From an uncultured Clostridia bacterium (lineage in GTDB: Bacteria; Bacillota; Clostridia; Christensenellales; UBA1242), in the NCBI GenBank assembly GCA_947626155.1, contig CANQRC010000027.1, forward strand, positions 1 through 13,389: 13,389 bases of DNA, given 5' to 3'. Position numbers and translations under genes: made by a program. The notes under the pieces are model-generated. The model did not search any database and was not told the origin of the DNA. It worked only from the letters and a program-made list of their open reading frames with translations. The number at the start of each line of letters is the position of its first letter. Positions within the stretch are counted from its first letter, which is position 1. Below, one piece after another: positions 6,657-13,009 of this stretch.

Positions 6657-7037
6657 ATGCCAACATTTAACCAACTTATCAGAAATGGAAGAAAAGAGTT
6701 TGAAAAGAAGAAAAAAGCTCCACTTCTCAACGAATGCCCTCAAAAAAGAGGCGTTTGCTTGTCTGTGAGAACTGCCACACCTAAAAAGCCTAACTCGGCT
6801 CTTCGTAAAATTGCCAGAGTTAAACTTTCAAATGGCCAAGAAGCAACTTGCTACATTCCTGGTATTGGACACAACTTGCAAGAACACAGCGTTGTTTTAG
6901 TTCGCGGCGGACGTGTTAAGGACCTTATTGGTGTTCGTTATCACATCATCAGAGGCACTTTGGATACTGCCGGCGTTGCAAACAGAAAACAAAGCCGTTC
7001 TAAGTATGGCGCTAAGAGGCCAAAGGCGGGTAAATAG
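6657..7037 (+). CDS. rpsL: 30S ribosomal protein S12
   Basis: S12 sits at the decoding centre of the small ribosomal subunit and helps control accuracy. The 126-residue protein shows the family signatures MPTFNQLIR, CPQKRGVC (27-34), TPKKPNSALRK (41-51), GHNLQEHSVVLVRGGRVKDL (71-90) and RKQSRSKYGAKRPK. The streptomycin-contact lysines K43, K44 and K88 are present. Position 91 is isoleucine (KDLIGVRY) where the family almost always has proline. The start follows AGGAG at 6646-6650, six bases before ATG. It is the first gene of the str operon and lies directly after the attenuator-like leader. The gap to rpsG is unusually long. Confidence 0.98.
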   Translation: MPTFNQLIRNGRKEFEKKKKAPLLNECPQKRGVCLSVRTATPKKPNSALRKIARVKLSNGQEATCYIPGIGHNLQEHSVVLVRGGRVKDLIGVRYHIIRGTLDTAGVANRKQSRSKYGAKRPKAGK

Positions 7038-7063
7038 TGCGGGGACAACTAGAATTTCTTAAC

Positions 7064-7081
7064 GCGGACAAGCCCGTCCGC
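7064..7081. repeat. GC-rich hairpin after rpsL
   Basis: GCGGAC (7064-7069) and GTCCGC (7076-7081) form a perfect six-pair stem around AAGCCC, starting 27 bases after the rpsL stop. There is no run of T's after it, so it is not a standard terminator. It might stabilise the 3' end of an rpsL message. It runs into a degenerate copy of the repeat start (GCTGTCGTTCT, 7080-7090). Confidence 0.45.
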
Positions 7082-7098
7082 TGTCGTTCTGCCTTAGA

Positions 7099-7139
7099 GC
7101 TGTCATTCTGAGCGGAACGAAGTGGAGTCGAAGAATCTC
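7099..7139. repeat. Intergenic repeat copy, rpsL-rpsG gap
   Basis: This is a forward copy of the repeat family: GCTGTCATTCTGAGCGGAAC, then a variable centre, then GAAGAATCTC. It has no nearby reverse arm, unlike the copies at 7390-7474 and 8239-8312, so it looks like a half element. Confidence 0.75.
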
Positions 7140-7228
7140 GGGCGTGGCCGCTAAAATTCGTTTTCCCCGCAAGCCCCTTTCCGCACCTCGAAAAATTCCG
7201 CTGGACATTTTTCATCGGTAGAAGTGAA

Positions 7229-7278
7229 TTTCCAATTTTGTATGCCGGGCAAAGCCCTACGCAAGACAAAATTGGAAA
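7229..7278. repeat. 13-bp inverted repeat with inner stem
   Basis: TTTCCAATTTTGT (7229-7241) and ACAAAATTGGAAA (7266-7278) are perfect reverse complements. The 24-base loop holds a second stem, GGGC/GCCC (7247-7250 with 7254-7257). This is distinct from the GCTGTCATTC family. It has no T-run, so a terminator role is unlikely; it could be a small mobile palindromic element. Confidence 0.65.
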
Positions 7279-7312
7279 ACGGATTTGAGAGTGCGAAAGC
7301 GCATCTATGCGG

Positions 7313-7474
7313 GCGACTCTCTTGCGAAGTGGGTCTTCGAAGAGTGAAAGCCCGTCTTGAGGGAGTGCGCAACTGCGGAAGTCTGCTTTGCTGTCATTCT
7401 GACGCGGAGTGAAACGGAGAGAAAGAATCTCTTCTTAATTGGATGAGATCCTTCGCGTTGCTCAGGATGACAAA
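7313..7474. repeat. Composite repeat block, copy A (rpsL-rpsG)
   Basis: The block shares ordered segments with copy B at 8153-8312. A 21-base identity lies at 7313-7333 (matching 8153-8173, containing GACTCTCTTGCGAAGTGG). A 22-base identity lies at 7378-7399 (matching 8203-8224, containing GTCTGCTTTGCTGTCATTC). A terminal pair of facing arms follows: GCTGTCATTCTGACGCGG...GAATCTC (7390-7431), then GAGATCCTTCGCGTTGCTCA (7444-7463) running to GGATGACAAAG (7474). The facing arms can form an imperfect hairpin. The order is conserved while lengths between segments vary, so the two blocks look like diverged copies of one composite element. Confidence 0.7.
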
Positions 7475-7570
7475 GAGGCACATCGCAAAGAAAAAGGCAA
7501 AATGCTTATTTGCAAAATTTTAAAAGAAACAAATTAAATTCACACATTGTGTGTTAAAAGGAGTAAAACT

Positions 7571-8044
7571 ATGCCAAGAAGAAATAGTGCGGTTAAAAGA
7601 GATGTTTTACCAGATCCAATTTATAATAGCAAAGTTGTTACAAAACTTATCAACCAGGTTATGCTCAGTGGTAAGAAAGGACTTGCTCAAAGAATTGTTT
7701 ATGGAGCATTTAATATCGTAAAAGAAAAGACAAGCTTAGAACCTCTTGATGTTTGCCTTACAGCAATAGAAAATGTTAAACCTATGCTTGAAACAAAAGG
7801 TAGACGTGTTGGAGGTGCAACCTATCAAGTTCCTATGGAAATCCGTCCAGAAAGACGCCAAACCCTTGCTATTCGTTGGATTGTAAACAACGCTAGAAAG
7901 AGAAGCGGCGAAAGAAACATGGACGAAAAACTTGCCAGCGAACTTATAGATGCATACAACAACACTGGTGCATCCATCAAAAAACGTGACGAAATGCACA
8001 GAATGGCTGAGGCTAACAAGGCGTTTGCACACTACAAGTGGTAA
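7571..8044 (+). CDS. rpsG: 30S ribosomal protein S7
   Basis: S7 binds the 3' major domain of 16S rRNA, starts assembly of the small-subunit head and lines the exit site. The 157-residue length is normal for the family. Signatures include MPRRNSAVKRDVLPDP, GKKGLAQRIVYGA, the RNA-binding stretch GRRVGGATYQVPMEIRPERR (about 77-96) and NNARKRSGERNM. The ATG at 7571 is preceded by AAAAGGAG (7556-7562 region). An in-frame ATG at 7547 would place that ribosome site inside the gene and add residues foreign to S7, so I rejected it. No promoter is evident upstream, so expression probably depends on read-through from rpsL across the repeat-rich gap. A small CACACA-T-TGTGTG palindrome lies at 7541-7553, just before the ribosome site. 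Confidence 0.98.
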   Translation: MPRRNSAVKRDVLPDPIYNSKVVTKLINQVMLSGKKGLAQRIVYGAFNIVKEKTSLEPLDVCLTAIENVKPMLETKGRRVGGATYQVPMEIRPERRQTLAIRWIVNNARKRSGERNMDEKLASELIDAYNNTGASIKKRDEMHRMAEANKAFAHYKW

Positions 8045-8062
8045 GGCTGCGCTGAGTGCTCG

Positions 8063-8081
8063 TTTTGCCCTGCGGGCAAAA
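8063..8081. repeat. Perfect hairpin shortly after rpsG
   Basis: TTTTGCCC (8063-8070) and GGGCAAAA (8074-8081) form an eight-pair stem starting 19 bases after the rpsG stop. There is no T-run on the plus strand, so it is not a standard terminator; it may mark or stabilise the rpsG 3' end. Confidence 0.55.
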
Positions 8082-8104
8082 GTATCGCCTTGACGCTTGC
8101 CTTA

Positions 8105-8172
8105 CCACTTCGCGACCAAACGCAAGTCGCAGCAAAGCTTGGCGACTTGGTCGCGACTCTCTTGCGAAGTGG
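8105..8172. repeat. Nested inverted repeat between rpsG and fusA
   Basis: An outer pair CCACTTCGC (8105-8113) / GCGAAGTGG (8164-8172) encloses a ten-base perfect pair TCGCGACCAA (8110-8119) / TTGGTCGCGA (8147-8156). An inner alternative is CAAGTCGC (8123-8130) / GCGACTTG (8142-8149). The arms overlap, so alternative folds compete. GC content is visibly higher than in the flanking genes. Confidence 0.65.
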
Positions 8173-8312
8173 GGCGTTGGGGCTTGTGAGAGTCGGTGCT
8201 TCGAAGTCTGCTTTGCTGTCATTCAGGAACACTGCTCTGCTGTCATTCTGAGGCGAAGCCGAAGAATCTCTTGATTGGTTTGAGATCCTTTGCGTTGCTC
8301 AGGATGACAAAG
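8153..8312. repeat. Composite repeat block, copy B (rpsG-fusA)
   Basis: This is the second copy of the block in the rpsL-rpsG gap. It keeps the same order: the 21-base identity (8153-8173), the 22-base identity (8203-8224), then facing arms GCTGTCATTCTGAGGCGAAG...GAATCTC (8239-8270) and GAGATCCTTTGCGTTGCTCA (8282-8301) through GGATGACAAAG (8312). Unlike copy A, it contains an extra partial start (GCTGTCATTC at 8215-8224) before the full arm, suggesting a local duplication. Confidence 0.7.
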
Positions 8313-8420
8313 AGGAAATGGGATCATTCGGCAAAAGCCTCAAACAAAGACGAAATAAATTAGGTTTTTATGTTTATTTCCTTAAAAAATAGGCAAATTT
8401 AGAAAAAGGATTAAGAAAAA

Positions 8421-10496
8421 ATGGCTACAAATCTTGAAATGACCAGAAATGTTGGAATTATGGCTCACATTGATGCTGGTAAAACCACCACCACTGAGAG
8501 AATTTTGTTCTACACTGGTAAAAATCATAAGATTGGCGAAGTTCACGACGGCGAGGCCACCATGGACTGGATGGCTCAGGAGCAAGAAAGAGGCATCACC
8601 ATCACTTCCGCCTGCACAACTTGTCATTGGAAAGGCCACAAAATCAACATCATCGACACTCCAGGACACGTTGATTTCACTGTTGAAGTTGAGCGTTCTT
8701 TGAAAGTGCTTGACGGTGCGGTTTTGATTTTGTCTGCTCGTGACAAAGTGCAACCTCAAACAGAAACTGTTTGGCGTCAATCTACAAAATACAAAGTGCC
8801 AACCATAATTTATGTAAACAAAATGGACAGAGATGCGGCTGATTTTTATGGTTGCGTAAATTCAATCAAAGAAAGATTGAAAACAAATCCTATTGCCATT
8901 CAAATGCCAATAGGTGAGGCTGACACGTTCAGCGGAATTATTGACCTTCTCACAATGAAGGCAGAAGTTTATGAAGACGACCTTGGAACAAAGATTGACA
9001 TTGTTGAAATTCCTGCCGAATACAAGGCAAAGGCTCAACAACTTCATGACGAAATGATTGAAAAGATTGTTGAGACTGATGACGCTCTTCTTGAAAGATA
9101 TTTTGAGGGCGACGAGATTTCTCTTGACGAACTTAAAAAAGCGCTTAGAAAAGCAACAATTTCAAGGGCATTAGTTCCTGTTCTTTGCGGCTCTTCATAT
9201 AAAAATAAGGGTGTTCAGATGCTTTTGGATGCTATGGTTGAATATCTTCCATCTCCACTTGACATCGACCACATCGAGGGCGTAAACCCAGAAACTGGCG
9301 AAAAAGAAACAAGAGCGCCAAGTGAGGACGCTCCATTTGCCGGCCTTGCGTTTAAGATTATGACAGACCCATTTGTCGGCCGTCTTGCGTTCTTCCGCGT
9401 TTACTCTGGAAAACTTGTTGCGGGCTCTTATGTTTACAACTCAAACAAGGGCGAAAAGGAAAGAGTTGGCCGTCTTATTCGTATGCACGCAAACCAAAGA
9501 GAGGAAATCAAAGAGGTTGGCGCAGGCGACATCGCCGCTATTGTTGGGCTTAAGGACACAATCACGGGCGAAACACTTTGTGATGAGAAATATCCTATCC
9601 AACTTGAAAGCATGGATTTCCCAGAACCTGTTATTCGCGTGGCAATTGAGCCTAAAACAAAACTTATGCAAGAAAAAATGGTGCTTGCACTTGTAAAACT
9701 TGCCGAGGAAGACCCAACTTTCAAAACTTACACAGACCAAGAAACCGGACAAACCATCATTGCCGGAATGGGCGAACTTCACCTTGAAATCATTGTTGAC
9801 AGACTTCTTCGTGAATTTAAGGTTGAGGCAAATGTCGGAAAACCTCAGGTTGCTTACAAAGAGACAATCAGAAAGGCAACAAGGGCAGAAGGCAAATTCA
9901 TCAGACAGAGCGGTGGTAAGGGACAATATGGTCACTGTATCATTGATATGGAACCTCTTGAACCAGGCGCAGGCTATGTGTTTGAAGATAAAACCGTGGG
10001 CGGCTCTATTCCAAAAGAATACATTCAGCCAATCAACAACGGAATTATTGAAGCAAGCAAAACCGGCGTGATTGCTGGCTATGAAACTGTTGACTTCAAA
10101 GTCACCGTTATTGACGGTTCTTATCACGAGGTGGACTCTTCTGAAATGGCATTTAAGATTGCCGGCTCAATGGCATTTAAGGACGGCGCCGCAAAGGCAA
10201 ACCCTGTTCTTCTTGAACCTATCATGAAGGTGCAAGTTGAAGTGCCAGACGACTATCTTGGAACCGTTATGGGCAACTTGACTTCTCGCCGCGGAATTTT
10301 GACCGGAAACGAGACAAAGCCAGGCGTTCAGGTTGTCAACGCGGAAGTTCCTCTTGGAGAAATGTTTGGTTATGCAACTGACCTTCGTTCTCAAACGCAG
10401 GGACGCGGAACTTTCACTATGGAATTCTTGAAATATAACGAAGTTCCAAAGAACATTGCAGAGGGAATTGTTGGCGCTCGCAAGAAGAACGCTTAA
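8421..10496 (+). CDS. fusA: Translation elongation factor G
   Basis: EF-G is the GTPase that drives tRNA-mRNA translocation and, with RRF, ribosome recycling. The 691-residue length is standard. The GTPase domain shows the P-loop AHIDAGKT (15-22), RGIT (57-60), DTPGHVDF (79-86) and NKMD (133-136). Later domains show the usual blocks, such as GMGELHLEIIVDRL, RQSGGKGQYGH in domain IV, and the domain V end SQTQGRGTFTMEF. AAAGGA at 8405-8410, ten bases before ATG, is the ribosome site. A variation lies after the switch 2 region: ILSARDKVQPQTETVWRQ where most EF-Gs have a CAVGGVQPQ-type stretch. No promoter stands out in the repeat-containing gap upstream. Confidence 0.98.
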   Translation: MATNLEMTRNVGIMAHIDAGKTTTTERILFYTGKNHKIGEVHDGEATMDWMAQEQERGITITSACTTCHWKGHKINIIDTPGHVDFTVEVERSLKVLDGAVLILSARDKVQPQTETVWRQSTKYKVPTIIYVNKMDRDAADFYGCVNSIKERLKTNPIAIQMPIGEADTFSGIIDLLTMKAEVYEDDLGTKIDIVEIPAEYKAKAQQLHDEMIEKIVETDDALLERYFEGDEISLDELKKALRKATISRALVPVLCGSSYKNKGVQMLLDAMVEYLPSPLDIDHIEGVNPETGEKETRAPSEDAPFAGLAFKIMTDPFVGRLAFFRVYSGKLVAGSYVYNSNKGEKERVGRLIRMHANQREEIKEVGAGDIAAIVGLKDTITGETLCDEKYPIQLESMDFPEPVIRVAIEPKTKLMQEKMVLALVKLAEEDPTFKTYTDQETGQTIIAGMGELHLEIIVDRLLREFKVEANVGKPQVAYKETIRKATRAEGKFIRQSGGKGQYGHCIIDMEPLEPGAGYVFEDKTVGGSIPKEYIQPINNGIIEASKTGVIAGYETVDFKVTVIDGSYHEVDSSEMAFKIAGSMAFKDGAAKANPVLLEPIMKVQVEVPDDYLGTVMGNLTSRRGILTGNETKPGVQVVNAEVPLGEMFGYATDLRSQTQGRGTFTMEFLKYNEVPKNIAEGIVGARKKNA

Positions 10497-10568
10497 CGGC
10501 CCATTTTGCTTTGGATTTCTTCCAAAACCATGCGTTTGAAAAAAAATTTAAAAATAATGATAAAATGT

Positions 10569-10597
10569 TTGGACTTTTGGAAAAAATATGTTAGAAT
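10569..10597 (+). promoter_or_regulatory. Dedicated tuf promoter, extended -10
   Basis: TTGGAC (10569-10574) and TAGAAT (10592-10597) have a 17-base spacer, with TG at 10589-10590 one base before the -10. The expected start is near 10604, giving a leader of about 38 bases that holds AAAGGAG (10626-10632). The fusA-tuf gap has no terminator, so tuf may also be reached by read-through. Confidence 0.75.
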
Positions 10598-10641
10598 AAT
10601 CTAGTAAACTATAAAAAAGAAATAAAAAGGAGATTTTTACA

Positions 10642-11770
10642 ATGGCTATCGGAAAATTTGATAGAACAAAACCACACGTAAACGTTGGAACTATTGGTCA
10701 CGTTGACCATGGTAAGACAACCCTCACCGCTGCAATCACAACTCTCAGCGCTTTGATGGGTAAAGCTCAGGCTATGAGATATGACGAAATTGATAAAGCC
10801 CCAGAAGAAAAGGCTAGAGGAATCACAATCAACACTGCTCACGTTGAATATGAGACTGACAAGCGTCACTATGCACACGTTGACTGCCCAGGACACGCAG
10901 ACTACGTTAAAAACATGATCACACATCCTTCTTGCAAGACAGGTTGGCGTTCCTTATATCGTTGTTTTCATGAACAAAACTGATCAAGTTGATGATCCAG
11001 AACTTTTGGAACTTGTTGAAATGGAAATCAGAGATTTGCTTACTGAATATGGTTTCCCAGGAGACAAAACTCCAATCATCAAGGGTTCTGCTTTGAAGGC
11101 TTTGGAAGCAGCTCAAGCTGGTAAGGCTGATGATCCTGCTTGCCAACCTATTAAAGAACTTCTTGACGCTCTTGACAACTATATCCCAGAACCAAAAAGA
11201 GATATCGACAAGCCTTTCCTTATGCCTGTTGAAGACGTTTTCACAATCACTGGTCGTGGAACTGTTGCAACTGGTAGAGTTGAAAGAGGTGTTGTAAAGA
11301 TCAACGACGTTGTTGAAATCGTTGGTATGGGCGCTAAGAAACAAACAGTTGTTACTGGCGTTGAAATGTTTAGAAAACTTCTTGACGAAGGAAGAGCAGG
11401 AGACAACATCGGCGTTCTTCTTCGTGGTATTCAAAGAACAGAAATCGAAAGAGGTCAAGTTCTTTGCAAACCAAACTCAATTCACCCACACACAAAGTTC
11501 ACTGCTGAAGTTTACGTTTTGAAGAAAGAAGAAGGCGGTCGTCATACACCATTCTTCAATGGTTACAGGCCACAATTCTATTTCAGAACAACCGACGTAA
11601 CCGGAACAATCGAACTTGAAAAGGGCGTTGAAATGGTTATGCCTGGTGATAACGTAAGAATGACAATTGAACTTTCAAAAGAAATTGCTATTGAGCAAGG
11701 ACTTCGTTTCGCTATTCGTGAAGGCGGAAGAACAGTTGGTTCTGGCGTTGTTGCTTCTATTATTGAATAA
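10642..11770 (+). pseudogene. tuf: Elongation factor Tu, frame broken by internal deletion
   Basis: EF-Tu delivers aminoacyl-tRNA to the ribosome as a GTP complex. The start is normal (MAIGKFDRTKPHVNVGTIGH), with P-loop GHVDHGKT, switch RGITINTAHVEYE and DCPGHADYVKNMIT to residue 94 (10923). The frame then reads 19 unrelated residues to a TGA at 10981. The correct sequence resumes one base over at 10922 (HILLARQVGVPYIVV, then NKTD) and continues through domains II and III to a normal end at 11770. The family's 24 residues between T94 and HILL (from GAAQMDG to QTRE) are absent, a net loss of 74 bases. Promoter, ribosome site and terminator are intact and the rest is undecayed, so a recent lesion or an assembly error is likelier than an old pseudogene. 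An intact protein would be about 400 residues. Confidence 0.9.
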
Positions 11771-11786
11771 TTCAACATTTGAAATG

Positions 11787-11819
11787 AAAAAAAGATGTCT
11801 TTTTCGGCATCTTTTTTTG
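11787..11819 (+). terminator. Intrinsic terminator after tuf
   Basis: A-rich AAAAAAAGATGTC (11787-11799) pairs with GGCATCTTTTTTT (11806-11818, including one G-T pair) around a six-base loop, ending in a T-run. It begins 17 bases after the tuf stop and closes the str transcript. Confidence 0.9.
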
Positions 11820-11837
11820 TTATCTTATTGATTACTA

Positions 11838-11866
11838 TTGACAAATTATTTGTGATGTGCTATCAT
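11838..11866 (+). promoter_or_regulatory. Promoter of the 347-aa unknown gene
   Basis: Perfect TTGACA (11838-11843), 17-base spacer, TATCAT (11861-11866), with TG at 11858-11859 (extended -10). The start is expected near 11873, just ahead of the TTGGAGG ribosome site at 11878-11884. The TGTGCTA around the -10 closely resembles that of the divergent promoter at 578-606. Confidence 0.85.
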
Positions 11867-11889
11867 GTTTGAGTTTATTGGAGGTTTTT

Positions 11890-12933
11890 ATGGTTGAAGA
11901 AGATTTCATTCGTGCGGAATTTCACTGCGGATGGAGGGCTGTTGAAAGGCCAGACGGCTACACTTTTGTAAATTTAAAAGGTCAAGTTATGCCACATAGA
12001 TTCTGGAAAGTTTCTGACTTTGACGAGGAGACAGGTGTGGCTCAGGTGGAATTTATGAAAGGTGGAAAAGGTTGCGTTACTTTTGACGAAAGAATTTTGC
12101 CATTGCCATTTGATGGAGAACTTGTGGACAAATTGACAAAAGATAAAAGCGTTTATAAGGTTCATTTGCCAAATAAGAGAACAATCTACACCGTTTATGA
12201 CGCTAAGACACGAAAAAGGAGCAAGGGCTTTGCAGAATGGAAAGTAGTAAAAAATTATAAAGATGGAAGCATGCTTGTTCGTGTTGCAAAAAACACATTT
12301 CAAATTTTTGAAGACGGCAGACCTACACTAGCAATTTTTAGAGATATGAAAGTCACATCCCTTGGCATTCTTTTGGAAGAGAGACCTAGTTCTTGGATGC
12401 TTCAAAGAGATGAAAATCCAGCTTCTATTGAATTATTTTATGTTGATCATGAGGATGAGAAAGGAAAATATCTTGTTGGACAAACCGGGAAATATTTGCT
12501 TTCAAAGGACGGGGAAATGACTCCTTGCGACTTTGAATTGTCCTATGATAACGCCAAAACAAATAATTCTAAAACAAATGAAGATGTTTTGCTGCGCGGT
12601 GCAAATATAACTGTCCACACAAAGAAACCTTCACAAAAATATCATAAAGTTACTTTGGATATTGAGGGGAAGACATATTCTTTGGAAGAACTTGGCGAAG
12701 ACATAAAAGTTTCGGACGTTTATAAAAATTCCACAACAAGGAAAATTTATTTGTATGGTGCGCACACTGGCGAAGAGCTGACTTGGTGGACTTTGGATCA
12801 CGTCGGAAATGTTGACAAACTCAGCGACGTTTGTGAATATGGATATGACAAAGATGGCAGCATTGTAAGCAAAGGCAAAACTGTGATTTTCAAGGCCAGA
12901 GACATAGAAAATCAAAATGCAAAAACATTATAA
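11890..12933 (+). CDS. Hypothetical protein, 347 aa, possible WG-like repeats
   Basis: I do not recognise the family. The protein is soluble, aromatic-rich and beta-rich in character, with no signal peptide or membrane segment. The first 80 residues read like a WG/beta-propeller-type repeat: GYTFVNLKGQVMPHRFWKVS, then an acidic turn, GVAQVEFMKGGKG, a short strand and another turn. Similar short strand-turn units recur around 119-150 (WKVVKNYKDGSMLVRVAKNT), 195-215 (GKYLVGQTGKYLLSKDGEM) and near the end (GYDKDGSIVSKGKTVIF). That fold is inference from pattern only. ATG 11890 is chosen because TTGGAGG ends five bases upstream; the in-frame ATG at 11857 lies inside the promoter. It is monocistronic, with its own promoter and terminator. 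Function unknown. Confidence 0.85.
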   Translation: MVEEDFIRAEFHCGWRAVERPDGYTFVNLKGQVMPHRFWKVSDFDEETGVAQVEFMKGGKGCVTFDERILPLPFDGELVDKLTKDKSVYKVHLPNKRTIYTVYDAKTRKRSKGFAEWKVVKNYKDGSMLVRVAKNTFQIFEDGRPTLAIFRDMKVTSLGILLEERPSSWMLQRDENPASIELFYVDHEDEKGKYLVGQTGKYLLSKDGEMTPCDFELSYDNAKTNNSKTNEDVLLRGANITVHTKKPSQKYHKVTLDIEGKTYSLEELGEDIKVSDVYKNSTTRKIYLYGAHTGEELTWWTLDHVGNVDKLSDVCEYGYDKDGSIVSKGKTVIFKARDIENQNAKTL

Positions 12934-12938
12934 AAAAC

Positions 12939-12966
12939 AAAAAATGGCAAAAATTTGCCATTTTTT
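12939..12966. terminator. Bidirectional intrinsic terminator
   Basis: AAAAAATGGCAAA (12939-12951) and TTTGCCATTTTTT (12954-12966) are perfect reverse complements, giving a hairpin with T-runs on both strands. It separates the convergent 347-aa gene and the M18 peptidase gene and can serve both. Confidence 0.88.
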
Positions 12967-13009
12967 ATTAAAAAAACGTCATTTTTATGATATTTTTATT
13001 ATTTTTTTA

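Noticed and set aside
7224..7412. Open frame inside the rpsL-rpsG gap
   Set aside because: It is formed entirely from repeat and hairpin DNA, has no ribosome site, and lacks plausible protein character.
7547..7570. Earlier ATG start for rpsG
   Set aside because: It would put the strong AAAAGGAG site inside the gene and add residues not found in S7.
8056..8274. Open frame inside the rpsG-fusA gap
   Set aside because: It is built from the composite repeat block and shares its odd residues with the repeat-derived frame at 7224-7412.
9441..10127. 228-codon open frame antisense to fusA
   Set aside because: It is a mirror of the conserved EF-G frame, and its cysteine/phenylalanine-rich content is typical of a shadow.
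10497..10568. Terminator between fusA and tuf
   Set aside because: There is no stem followed by a T-run; the region is only AT-rich and leads into the tuf promoter.
10918..10985. Programmed ribosomal frameshift in tuf
   Set aside because: A shift of frame alone would not restore the 24 missing residues of the GTPase core, and no slippery site with a following structure is seen.
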